From Uliginosibacterium paludis (GTDB lineage: Bacteria; Pseudomonadota; Gammaproteobacteria; Burkholderiales; Rhodocyclaceae), in contig NZ_JBDIVF010000002.1 of NCBI RefSeq assembly GCF_039631355.1, forward strand, positions 620,001 through 684,000: DNA of 64,000 nucleotides, given 5' to 3'. How positions within the stretch are numbered: position 1 is the stretch's first letter; each line of letters begins with the position of its first letter. Below the pieces are notes generated by a model, which saw only the letters and a program-made list of their open reading frames with translations, had not been told where the DNA came from and searched no databases. Made by a program: the position numbers and the translations under genes. Shown here one piece after another: positions 32,905-40,937 of this stretch.

Positions 32905-34127
32905 GCCAGACGTGGCCGGCCCGGCTTTCGGAGGCCGCTTTGAGCCATCCCGTGAAGTCGCACGCACATCCTGGAGATGAGGGCGCGCAGGGCGTCCGGG
33001 GCAATTTCTTGTCTGGCCGGCCTGCGTAGGGCGCCATGAGCAAAGCGAATCGCGCCAGGGTGCCGGAACGGCGCCTTGATGGGTGAGCGATGCGGAGCGG
33101 ACGGCGCCACGGCGCGTGGGCAGAAAAAGCCCGGCCATTTTCAACTGCGGCGCGCACCGGGCTGGCGGCGTGTGGTCCATCTGAAGCCGGTGCGCGCTGC
33201 GTGGGATGAGGGACGCATGCGGCGCGATTCGCTGCGCTCATGGCGCCCTACGCCAGACGTGGCCGGCCCGGCTTTCGGAGGCCGCTTTGAGCCATCCCGT
33301 GAAGTCGCACGCACATCCTGGAGATGAGGGCGCGCAGGGCGTCCGGGGCAATTTCTTGTCTGGCCGGCCTGCGTAGGGCGCCATGAGCAAAGCGAATCGC
33401 GCCAGGGTGCCGGAACGGCGCCTTGATGGGTGAGCGATGCGGAGCGGACGATGCCATGGCGCGTGGCCAGAAAAAGCCCGGCCATTCTCAACTGCGGCGC
33501 GCAACGGGCTGGCGGCGTGTGGTTCATCTGAAGCCGGTGCGCGCTGCGTGGGATGAGGGATGCATGCAGCGCGATTCGCTGCGCTCATGGCGCCCAACGC
33601 CAGACGTGGCCGGCCCGGCTTTCGGAAGCCGCTTCGAGCCATCCCGTGAAGTCGGACACACCTCCTGGAGATGAGGGCGCGCAGAGCGTCCGGGGCAATT
33701 TCTTGTCTGGCGGGTCCACGTAGGGCGCCATGAGCAAAGCGAATCGCGCCAGGGTGCCGGAACGGCGCCTTGATGGGTGAGCGATACGGAGCGGACGGCG
33801 CCATGGCGCGTGGGCAGAAAAAGCCCGGCCATTCTCAACTGCGGCGCGCACCGGGCTGGCGGCGTGTGGTTCATCCGAAGCCGGTGCGTGCTGCGTGGGA
33901 TGAGGGACGCATGCGGCGCGATTCGCTGCGCTCATGGCGCCCTACGCCAGACGTGGCCGGCCCGGCTTTCGGAGGCCGCTTTGAGCCATCCCGTGAAGTC
34001 GCACGCACATCCTGGAGATGAGGGCGCGCGGGGCAATTTCTTGTCTGGCCGGTCCACGTAGGGCGCCATGAGCAAAGCGAATCGCGCCAGGGTGCCTGCT
34101 TCGGGCGAGCCAGACTGAATGCTGTCC

Positions 34128-35048
34128 TCAGTCCTCAACGAAAACATGTCCCGCCTGTCGCAGGAGGGCGCGCGCGCGGGCGAGCTCGGAGCGCGGGAGC
34201 AGGAGGTGGTCGCCGTCGTAGGTGGAGACGATGAAGATGCCGATGGCGGCGCGGGAGAGTGGTTCGATGACGGCGAGCACGATGCCGGTTTCGTCGAAGG
34301 CGAAGGGGCCGACGAGCTGGAGGCAGGCCCAGTCGCGTGAAGCCGTGCATGACGACGGGATGTGTTCCTGGCGGCAGGTGATGGAGAGTTCGTCTGCACT
34401 GCGGCTGACCGAGAGGAAGCCCGCACCGCCTGCCCAGTCCGGTACGGCCGCGCCGGGGTCCAAGCGGGCGATACCATAGTCGCCTGCCAGCTCGCGCAGA
34501 CGCACGCTGCGGCGCGGGGCTCTGTCAGGCAGGGTGGGCCAGACGCGGCTCGCGCGCCAGAGGGCGAGCGCAGGTTTCAGGGCTTCGCGCCGCGCAAGAC
34601 TTTCGGCGGGCCATTCCTGCGCCATGTCGTAGTACTCAGGCACGGCGCGCACATCCGCCGGCAGCGGCAGCCAGGGCTGCTTCGTCGAGGTGAAGATGTG
34701 GATGTCGGGCGGCGCGATGTCAGGCTCGTCCAGCGTGCCGACGCGCACGAAGCTCACCAGCGGACCAGCTCCGGCATAGTGGCTCCAGAGGGCGAGGCGG
34801 CAGTGCGGGCAGCGGGCCACGCGCTGGCCGGCACCGCTGGCGGTGGGCAGGTCGATCAGTTCGGGAGTGCCGCGCAGCAGCGTGACGCGGTCGGCCTCGA
34901 TCATGGCGTTGAGCGCGAAGGCACTGCCGGATTCCCGCTGGCACCAGCGGCAATGACAGGCATGCACGATGAGGGGGGCGCTGGCCAGCCGGTAGCGGAT
35001 TGCTCCGCAGTCGCATCCGCCTTCGGCGGGAAAGGCTTCGTGCTTCAT
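34128..35048 (-). CDS. GFA (Zn-dependent) domain fused to ACT-like domain
   Basis: The 306-residue protein starts with a GFA domain (residues ~5-135) holding the zinc cysteines C12, C14 (GGCDCGAI), C31, C33, C36 (CHCRWCQ) and C80, C83 (RCPHC). After a linker (~140-185) the C-terminal part (GDYGIARLDPGAAVPDW, FAFDETGIVLAVIEPLS, LPRSELARARALLRQAG) resembles stand-alone ACT/CASTOR-type proteins. GFA proteins bind small thiols or related adducts; ACT domains bind amino-acid-like ligands. The two parts are normally separate genes. No frameshift is visible, so it looks like a genuine fusion. It converges on the repeat array. Confidence 0.8.
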   Translation of the reverse strand: MKHEAFPAEGGCDCGAIRYRLASAPLIVHACHCRWCQRESGSAFALNAMIEADRVTLLRGTPELIDLPTASGAGQRVARCPHCRLALWSHYAGAGPLVSFVRVGTLDEPDIAPPDIHIFTSTKQPWLPLPADVRAVPEYYDMAQEWPAESLARREALKPALALWRASRVWPTLPDRAPRRSVRLRELAGDYGIARLDPGAAVPDWAGGAGFLSVSRSADELSITCRQEHIPSSCTASRDWACLQLVGPFAFDETGIVLAVIEPLSRAAIGIFIVSTYDGDHLLLPRSELARARALLRQAGHVFVED

Positions 35049-35115
35049 CGCTTGCTCCTGTCGGACGGCATGTCAGACGAGCATGCTGCCACAGGTGCGC
35101 GAATTGACGTTTGCC

Positions 35116-35146
35116 GTAGGGCGCTCTGAGCAACGCGAAGCGCGCC
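35116..35146 (+). repeat. REP-like element
   Basis: GTAGGGCGCTCTGAGCAACG then CGAAGCGCGCC; same family as the motifs in the 347-bp repeats. Confidence 0.75.
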
Positions 35147-35247
35147 GCAGCAGCATCGCGCTCGGGCGCTTCGGCGGGCGTTGCTCAGGGCTACTACGGC
35201 GTGCTTCGCTCCGTGGTGCTTCGGCGCGCTTCGCTCAGGGCTTCTAC

Positions 35248-35278
35248 GGCGCGCTTCGCTTCGCTCAGGGCGCCCTAC
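35248..35278 (-). repeat. REP-like element
   Basis: Minus strand reads GTAGGGCGCCCTGAGCGAAG then CGAAGCGCGCC. Confidence 0.75.
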
Positions 35279-35335
35279 TGGCCATTCATGACGGATGAAT
35301 GATCTGGGGGTGGGTGAAGTCAGGCGGCCGGATGG

Positions 35336-35367
35336 AAAAAGCCCGGGCTGTTTTCACAGGCCGGGCT
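35336..35367 (-). terminator. leftward rho-independent terminator
   Basis: Minus strand AGCCCGG ... CCGGGCT followed by TTTTT, with an additional CTG/CAG pairing inside. It is the first terminator downstream of uxuA, about 280 bp away. Confidence 0.6.
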
Positions 35368-35561
35368 CGGGGGAGGGCAGCTTTCTCTTGATGGCTTTGT
35401 GCGGGCAGCGCTGCGGGGTGATGCGGTGTCACCCGGGGAGCCGGGGCCCGGGAGCCGGGCCCTGTTTCCGTCGCGCATGCCCGTCAGACGGCGGGCTTTG
35501 GCTGGTGCAGCGAGCTCAGGCTTGTTCAGGGCTTCTGCGGCGCGCTTCACTCAGCTGCTAC

Positions 35562-35592
35562 GGCGCGCTTCGCTTCGCTCAGGGCGCCCTAC
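35562..35592 (-). repeat. REP-like element
   Basis: Minus strand again reads GTAGGGCGCCCTGAGCGAAG then CGAAGCGCGCC, identical to the copy at 35248-35278. Confidence 0.75.
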
Positions 35593-35649
35593 GTGTCGGG
35601 CACAAGAACGTCATCCTGCGCACCCAGCACCCAGCACCCAGCACCCAGC

Positions 35650-36699
35650 TCAGCGTGCCGCGCCGAACTTGTCGACGGCTTCCCAGAGGCCGTTCAGATA
35701 CACGGCGCCGAGGGCACGGTCGTAGAGGCCGTAGCCGGGCTTGCCGGTTTCGCCCCAGATCATGCGGCCGTGGTCGGGGCGCACATAGCCCTGGAAGCCG
35801 GTGTCGTGGTAGGCCTTGACGATGGCGGCCATGTCGAGCGAGCCGCAGTCCGAGCGGTGCGCGGTTTCCTCGAAGTCGCCGGCCGCATTGACCTTCACGT
35901 TGCGCAGGTGGGCGAAGTGGATGCGGCCCATGCCGCCGAACTCGCGCACCAGGGCTTCCACGTTGTTCTCCGGGCCGGCGCCGAGCGAGCCGGAGCAGAG
36001 GGTGAGGCCGTTGGCGGGGGTGTCGACGATCTTTACGATGCGGGCGAGGTCGTCGCGGTTCTTCACGATGCGCGGCAGGCCGAAGATGGGGCGGGGAGGA
36101 TCGTCCGGGTGGATCGCCATCTTGATGCCGGCTTCCTCGGCGACCGGGATGATGGCCTGGAGGAAGTAGGTGAGGTGCGACCAGAGCTTCTCTTCGTCGA
36201 TGCGCGAGTATTCGTCGAGCAGGGCCTTGAGTTCCTCGGGCTTGTAGCTCGAATCCCAGCCGGGCAGCGAGATGCCCTTGGATACGTCGATGGCTTCGGC
36301 CTCGGCGGTGCTGAAGGCGAGCGTGGTGGAGCCGTCTTCGAGCTTCTTGGCGAGCGTGGTGCGGGTCCAGTCGAAGACCGGCATGAAGTTGTAGCAGATC
36401 ACTTTCAGACCGCATTCGGCGAGGTTGCGGATGCTCTGCTGGTAGTTGGCGATCAGGCGGTCGCGGGTCGGCTTGCCGAGCTTGATGTCTTCATGCACCG
36501 GCACCGATTCGATCACGTCGAAGGCGAGGCCGTGGGCTTCGATTTTGGCCTTGAGGGCGCGGATGTTTTCGACCGGCCAGACTTCGCCGACCGGCACGTC
36601 ATACACGGCGGACACGATGCCGTGCATGCCGGGGATCTGGCGGATGTATTCGAGGGTGACGGGGTCCGAGTCACCATACCAGCGGAATGACATTTTCAT
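35650..36699 (-). CDS. uxuA: mannonate dehydratase
   Basis: The 349-residue enzyme matches UxuA: MKMSFRWYGDSDPVTLEYI, CYNFMPVFDWTRT, MAIHPDDPPRPIFGLPRI, TLCSGSLGA and FAHLRNVK are all characteristic, and the last contains metal-binding His. It dehydrates D-mannonate to 2-keto-3-deoxygluconate in the glucuronate pathway. The length matches the shorter (~350-residue) bacterial form rather than E. coli's 394. AAGGAG precedes the start. It is the third gene of a leftward unit after an SDR and a small ORF. Confidence 0.95.
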   Translation of the reverse strand: MKMSFRWYGDSDPVTLEYIRQIPGMHGIVSAVYDVPVGEVWPVENIRALKAKIEAHGLAFDVIESVPVHEDIKLGKPTRDRLIANYQQSIRNLAECGLKVICYNFMPVFDWTRTTLAKKLEDGSTTLAFSTAEAEAIDVSKGISLPGWDSSYKPEELKALLDEYSRIDEEKLWSHLTYFLQAIIPVAEEAGIKMAIHPDDPPRPIFGLPRIVKNRDDLARIVKIVDTPANGLTLCSGSLGAGPENNVEALVREFGGMGRIHFAHLRNVKVNAAGDFEETAHRSDCGSLDMAAIVKAYHDTGFQGYVRPDHGRMIWGETGKPGYGLYDRALGAVYLNGLWEAVDKFGAAR

Positions 36700-36718
36700 G
36701 GGGAGTCTCCTTCTTGTT

Positions 36719-36928
36719 TCAGTGGTTCAGGCGCAGCACCGGGCGGGCGCTGCGACGGGCCGGCGCGGGTGCGGGCAGCGCGACGCCGGCGGATTCGGGA
36801 TTCAGTTCGGTGGCAACGCAATGCCATTGCCCGGAATGGGGCTGGCTGGCGATGTATTGCCGGGCACGTTCTTCGGAGGAGAAACAGGCCAGGGGCTGGT
36901 GACTCCAGACGATCCAGATCTGCATCAT
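36719..36928 (-). CDS. small protein (69 aa) between SDR and uxuA, function unknown
   Basis: The 69-residue ORF starts MMQIWIVWSHQPLACFSSEE with GGGAGG 6 nt upstream, one of the better ribosome sites in the window. It lies 16 bp after the SDR stop and 19 bp before uxuA, so it fits tightly in the operon. The N-terminal half is a plausible small alpha/beta fold and the C-terminus is Pro/Arg/Ala-rich. I do not recognise the family. The spacing and ribosome site argue for translation. Confidence 0.6.
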   Translation of the reverse strand: MMQIWIVWSHQPLACFSSEERARQYIASQPHSGQWHCVATELNPESAGVALPAPAPARRSARPVLRLNH

Positions 36929-36944
36929 GGCGGGCCTCCCGTTC

Positions 36945-37802
36945 TCAGACGCCGGAATAGGCAGAGAAACCGCCATCGACGGGCACGACCACGCCATTGA
37001 CGAAGCCGGATGCCGCGCCGGACGCGAGCCAGAGCAGTGTACCGTCAAGCTCCTTCGCTTCACCGAAACGCTTCATCGGCGTGTTGGCGAGGATCTTGCC
37101 AGCGCGGGCGGTGGGCTGGCCATCGGGGGAAAACAGCAGCGCCTGGTTCTGGTTGGTGACGAAGAATCCGGGCGCGATCGCATTCACGCGGATGCCGGCA
37201 GGTGCCAGATGCACCGCGAGCCACTGGGTGAAGTTGCTCACGGCGGCCTTGGCAGCGCTGTAGGCGGGGATCTTGGTGAGCGGCCGGAAGGCGTTCATCG
37301 AGGAAATGTTGAGGATGGAGCAGCCTTCGCGGCCCACCATCTGCAGCGCGAAGACCTGGCTGGGCAGCAGGGTGCCGAGGAAGTTCAGATCGAACACGAA
37401 GCGCATGCCTTCGGGGGCCAGGGTGAAGAAATTCACCTTGGCGGGATCGGGATTCTCGAGGTCTTCCGGCGAGAAGGTTTCGGCGCTGGTCGTACCCTTC
37501 GGGTGATTGCCGCCGGCGCCGTTGATCAGCAGGTCGCAGGGGCCGAGCTTTTCGAGCACCACGGCCGCGGCCGCTTCGAGCGACTCGCGTTCGAGCACGT
37601 TGGCGGCCAGGCCGATGGCCTCATGGCCGGCCGCGCGCAGCTCGGCGGCAACCGCTTCGGCCGCTTCCTGACGCAGATCGATGATGGCGACGCGGGCGCC
37701 GCTGGCGGCCAGGGTGCGCGCCATGCCTGCACACAGCACACCGCCACCGCCGGTAACCACGGCAACCTTGCCGGAAAGATCGGCACTGAATGAACCGGAC
37801 AT
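36945..37802 (-). CDS. SDR-family oxidoreductase, probable D-mannonate oxidoreductase (fructuronate reductase)
   Basis: The 285-residue classical-type SDR has the cofactor motif VTGGGGVLCAG near residue 16-26, NGAGGNHPKG, a catalytic Tyr/Lys pair in PAYSAAKAAV, and GIRVNAIAPGFF. SDRs of this length next to uxuA replace the long-chain UxuB in many bacteria and convert fructuronate to mannonate. That assignment is inferred from context. ATG 37802 has AAGGAG 6 nt upstream. It heads the SDR-sORF-uxuA unit. Confidence 0.88.
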   Translation of the reverse strand: MSGSFSADLSGKVAVVTGGGGVLCAGMARTLAASGARVAIIDLRQEAAEAVAAELRAAGHEAIGLAANVLERESLEAAAAVVLEKLGPCDLLINGAGGNHPKGTTSAETFSPEDLENPDPAKVNFFTLAPEGMRFVFDLNFLGTLLPSQVFALQMVGREGCSILNISSMNAFRPLTKIPAYSAAKAAVSNFTQWLAVHLAPAGIRVNAIAPGFFVTNQNQALLFSPDGQPTARAGKILANTPMKRFGEAKELDGTLLWLASGAASGFVNGVVVPVDGGFSAYSGV

Positions 37803-37884
37803 TGCATGTCTCCTTGTAGTGAAAGCCTTTGCGTCGCCGGCGCCGGGGCGCGGCTGAGGAATGACACAAGCGTGGATCAAGGAG

Positions 37885-37913
37885 GTCATACCGTCCAATT
37901 CAGAATAAGTCAG
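37885..37913 (-). promoter_or_regulatory. predicted promoter of SDR-uxuA operon
   Basis: Minus-strand CTGACT (37913-37908), a 17-bp spacer and TATGAC (37890-37885) form a moderate sigma70 promoter. Just upstream an inverted repeat ATACC-TTTGC-GGTAT (37919-37933) could be an operator. Confidence 0.4.
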
Positions 37914-37945
37914 TGGGAATACCTTTGCGGTATGGGGTTGCCGTT

Positions 37946-38977
37946 TCAGGGCAGCCGGCCATGCCATGCCAGCGAGAGGGCGCTGGCCAGCGTCACCAGG
38001 GCCGCCGCCAGGGCCGCGATCAGGCCGCTGACTTCGGTCTGCTTCGTTTCAAAGCCGATGCGGGAATTCAGCGACTCATAGACGCGGGCGAGGTTCAGCG
38101 CGGAATCCGCATGGAAGTATTCGCCCAGCGTCATTTCTGCCATGCGCTTGAGGGTCTCCTCATCGAGCTGTACCCGCATTGACCAGCCCTCGAAGCCGAT
38201 GGTGTCGCCCTCGCGCGTGCCGATGCCGATGGTATAGACCCGGATGCCGCGCTCGGCCGCCAGCTTTGCGGCTTCGAGCGAATCCGGCCCGGTGGTGCGC
38301 TGGCCGTCGGTGAGCAGGATGATCGCGTTCGTGGCATTCGAGCCCGGCGGCACCGGCTTGAACTCCGCGCGGGCCTTGTCCTGCCCGACAGGTAGATTGT
38401 CGGCGTGGTTGTAGAGCAGTTGCGAGAGGTCGATGCCGCTGTCGGGCAGCAGGGTGGCGAGCGAGAGGATCAGCCCGCTGCCGATCGCGGTGCCGCGCTG
38501 GAGCTGGAAGCGGTCGATGGCGGCGAGCAGGTCTTCGCGGTTGTGGGTGGGCGCCTGCACCACCGAGGCCGTGCCCGCGAAGGACACGATGCCGGCCCGG
38601 GTGGCGGGCGGCAGCGCCTTGAGGAAGTTGCGCGCGGCCGCCTGTGAGGCCTCGATGCGGCTGGGCTCGACGTCGGTGGCGCGCATGCTGCCGGACACAT
38701 CCATGGCGAGCATCACCGTCTGCTGTTGCACCGGCAATGTCAGCGTCATGACCGGACGGGAGGCGGCCAGCAGCATCAGCGCCAGCGCGACTAGCATCAG
38801 CAGCGGCGGCAGGTGGCGGCGCAGCGCATGGCCGCGGCCCAGTGCCTCGCGCACCAGTTCCAGGCCGGCATAGCGCAGCGCGTGGCGCTTGCGCCGGCGC
38901 AGGATCAGCACATAGGCGGCAACGAAGGCCGGCACGAGCAGCAGCGCCCACAGCGCGTGCGGCCACAGGAAGGTCAT
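37946..38977 (-). CDS. VWA-domain membrane protein (BatA-like)
   Basis: The 343-residue protein has two N-terminal membrane helices (about 8-27 and 56-73), a von Willebrand A domain with MIDAS D93-x-S95-x-S97 (AMDVSGSMRA) and NAIILLTDGQRTTGP, and a C-terminal helix. This is BatA architecture (Aer/Bat aerotolerance locus). Partners are the overlapping DUF58 and MoxR genes. In the MoxR-Bat family such sets help assemble or protect periplasmic complexes. Other Bat genes (batB, C, D) are absent here. Confidence 0.88.
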   Translation of the reverse strand: MTFLWPHALWALLLVPAFVAAYVLILRRRKRHALRYAGLELVREALGRGHALRRHLPPLLMLVALALMLLAASRPVMTLTLPVQQQTVMLAMDVSGSMRATDVEPSRIEASQAAARNFLKALPPATRAGIVSFAGTASVVQAPTHNREDLLAAIDRFQLQRGTAIGSGLILSLATLLPDSGIDLSQLLYNHADNLPVGQDKARAEFKPVPPGSNATNAIILLTDGQRTTGPDSLEAAKLAAERGIRVYTIGIGTREGDTIGFEGWSMRVQLDEETLKRMAEMTLGEYFHADSALNLARVYESLNSRIGFETKQTEVSGLIAALAAALVTLASALSLAWHGRLP

Positions 38978-39915
38978 GCCGGTCTCCCCTGCGCCGGGGC
39001 CGCGGCCAGATGCGCCGGCATGCCGCGCGCGCCGGGCTGGCGCATCCGGCGCAGGTCGGCAAAGCGCAGCAGGGCGTCGATCAGCCCGCCTTCGGTGGAG
39101 AGCTCCAGCGCGTCGACGCCGGCGCGGGCAAAGGCGCTGCGCAGGGCGGCTTCGCGCTGCTCGACGAGGGTCGCAAAGCGCTTGCGAAAGCCCTTGTCAT
39201 GCGTGTCGACGAAGAGCTGCTCGCCGCTTTCGGCGTCTTCGAGCAGCAGCATGCCCAGCTCGGGCAGCGCGTGTTCGAGCGGGTCGGAGAGGCGCACCGC
39301 GATGACTTCGTGATGCTGGGCGAGGCGGCCGAGCACGGTTTCCCAGCCCGGCGCGCTGATGAAATCCGACACCACGAAGATCAGCGAGCGCCGGGCAGCA
39401 ATGCCGGCGGCATGTTCGAGCAGGCCGGCCAGCGCGGTCGGCGCGGTGGGGCCACGTGGCCGCGCCAGCACCGTCTGCAGCAGATGCAGCACATGGCGCC
39501 GACCCGTGCGGGCCGGCACCACGGTATCCACCCGGCTGCCGTAGCACAGCGCGCCCACCCGGTTGCCGTGGCGGCTGAGCAGCCGGGCGATCACGCCGGT
39601 GAATTCGGCCGAGATGACCTGCTTGCGCACCCGCATGCCGAAATCCAGCGAGGCGGAGAGGTCGAGCAGGAACCAGGCGGTGAGGTCGCGATCCTCGTTG
39701 TAGATCCGCACATGCGGCGTCTGCAGGCGCGCGGTGACGTTCCAGTCGATGTGGCGCACGTCGTCGTGCGACTGGTACTCGCGCAGGTCGGCGAGGTCCA
39801 GCCCGGGGCCACGGAAGAGGCTGCGGTAATCGCCGTGCAGCAGGCCGTCGAGGCGGCGGATCACCGTCCACTCCAGGCGCAGCAGCAGCGCTTCGGCCTC
39901 AGGCAGTGGCGACAT
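38974..39915 (-). CDS. DUF58-domain protein
   Basis: The 313-residue protein carries the DUF58 signature GLDLADLREYQSHDDVRHID-type block near residue 40, then a VWA-like fold (LLDLSASLDFGM, FVVSDFIS). DUF58 proteins nearly always accompany MoxR ATPases. It overlaps moxR by 17 bp upstream and the VWA gene by 4 bp downstream, so the three are translationally coupled. Cytosolic; exact role unknown. Confidence 0.88.
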   Translation of the reverse strand: MSPLPEAEALLLRLEWTVIRRLDGLLHGDYRSLFRGPGLDLADLREYQSHDDVRHIDWNVTARLQTPHVRIYNEDRDLTAWFLLDLSASLDFGMRVRKQVISAEFTGVIARLLSRHGNRVGALCYGSRVDTVVPARTGRRHVLHLLQTVLARPRGPTAPTALAGLLEHAAGIAARRSLIFVVSDFISAPGWETVLGRLAQHHEVIAVRLSDPLEHALPELGMLLLEDAESGEQLFVDTHDKGFRKRFATLVEQREAALRSAFARAGVDALELSTEGGLIDALLRFADLRRMRQPGARGMPAHLAAAPAQGRPA

Positions 39916-40909
39916 GGGCGGGCTCCAGGCTCTTCTGCGGTGCCGGGATGTGCTGCATCAGGCGCGAGATCAGCACGTCGGTCGTGATGCCTTCGGCCAG
40001 CGCCTGGTAGCTGGGCACGAGGCGGTGGCGCAGCACATCGGGCACCAGCTCGAGCAGGTCGGTCGGCAGGGCGTAGTCCCGCCCGCGCAGGAAGGCCAGC
40101 GCCCGCGCGCCTTCGACCAGGTGAATCGTGGCGCGCGGGCTGGCGCCGCACGCGAGCAGCGGTGCGAGCTCGGCGACGCCGTAGCGTTCCGGTTCGCGCG
40201 TGGCGCAGACCAGGCGCACCGCATGCTGGATCAGCGCCGGCTCCACAAAGCCGCGCCGGCATTCTTCCTGCAGCGCGGCGAGCTGCGCCATGCTGGCCAC
40301 CGCGGTGATCTGCGGGGGCTCGCCGGTGACGCGCTGGACGATCACGAACTCTTCCTCCGGCGTGGGGTAGTCCACCCGCAGCTTCATCATGAAGCGGTCG
40401 ACCTGCGCCTCCGGCAGCGGATAGGTGCCTTCGGTCTCGATCGGGTTCTGGGTGGCCATCACCAGAAAGGGGGCGGGCAGGTGATGGGTTTCGCCGGCGA
40501 GGGTGACCTGCCGCTCCTGCATCACTTCGAGCAGCGCGCTCTGCACCTTGGCCGGGGCGCGGTTGATCTCGTCGGCCAGCAGCAGATGGGTGAAGACCGG
40601 GCCGAGCGTGGTGGCGAATTCACCCGTCTTCGGGTTGTAGATGCGATTGCCGACGAGGTCTGCCGGCACCAGGTCGGGCGTGAACTGGATGCGCTTGCAG
40701 GCGCCGCCCAGCGCGGTGGCAAGCGTTTTCACGGTCAGTGTCTTGGCCAGGCCCGGCACGCCTTCGACCAGCAGATGTCCCTGCGCGAGCAGGGCGACCA
40801 TCACGCGCTCGAGGAACTGATCCTGCCCCACGATCAGCTTCTTCACCTCGTACAGGATGCGTTCCATCAGGCTGGCGACTTCGGCGGGGCGGGCGGGCGC
40901 AGGGCTCAT
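39899..40909 (-). CDS. MoxR-family AAA+ ATPase
   Basis: The 336-residue ATPase has Walker A GVPGLAKT, Walker B LLADEINRAPAKVQ, sensor 1 ATQNPIETEGTYPLPEAQVD and a C-terminal helical domain, all typical of MoxR. MoxR proteins act as chaperones for VWA-containing partners; two such partners (DUF58, VWA) follow directly. The start is at 40909, preceded by GAGGAA. It lies 28 bp downstream of the protease gene and may be co-transcribed with it. Confidence 0.92.
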   Translation of the reverse strand: MSPAPARPAEVASLMERILYEVKKLIVGQDQFLERVMVALLAQGHLLVEGVPGLAKTLTVKTLATALGGACKRIQFTPDLVPADLVGNRIYNPKTGEFATTLGPVFTHLLLADEINRAPAKVQSALLEVMQERQVTLAGETHHLPAPFLVMATQNPIETEGTYPLPEAQVDRFMMKLRVDYPTPEEEFVIVQRVTGEPPQITAVASMAQLAALQEECRRGFVEPALIQHAVRLVCATREPERYGVAELAPLLACGASPRATIHLVEGARALAFLRGRDYALPTDLLELVPDVLRHRLVPSYQALAEGITTDVLISRLMQHIPAPQKSLEPAHVATA

Positions 40910-40937
40910 GGCGGATTCCTCGGGCCGGTGGGAGGGG

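Larger units (their letters stand above)
32681..34096. repeat. tandem array of four 347-bp repeats plus 37-bp partial copy
   Basis: Units begin with AGGGCGCCATGAGCAAAGCG at 32681, 33028, 33375, 33722 and 34060 (partial). Periods are 347, 347, 347 and 338 bp. Units 1 and 4 are identical over their first 308 bp, while unit 3 is the most diverged. The 9-bp deletion is in unit 4. Each unit has a plus-oriented REP-like motif at its start, a minus-strand terminator-like hairpin, and an inverted REP-like motif about 193 bp in. The short reading frames inside recur with the repeat and are not genes. Confidence 0.95.
35049..35649. other. 601-bp REP-rich intergenic region
   Basis: No gene is supported here. 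It holds at least three REP-like copies (35116-35146 plus; 35248-35278 and 35562-35592 minus), several degenerate half-copies (GGCGTGCTTCGCTC, GGCGCGCTTCAC), a leftward terminator (35336-35367) and a short CACCCAG triplet-type repeat near 35625-35648. It looks like an insertion hot spot between two convergent or tandem leftward units. Confidence 0.75.

Noticed and set aside
32729..34021. Repeated 83-128-codon frames on both strands inside the tandem array
   Set aside because: They recur exactly with the 347-bp repeat, overlap each other on both strands and have no ribosome site or domain; they follow from the repeat, not from coding selection.
32681..34096. CRISPR-like regular repetition
   Set aside because: The unit is 347 bp with no short conserved repeat alternating with unique spacers, and no cas gene is present.
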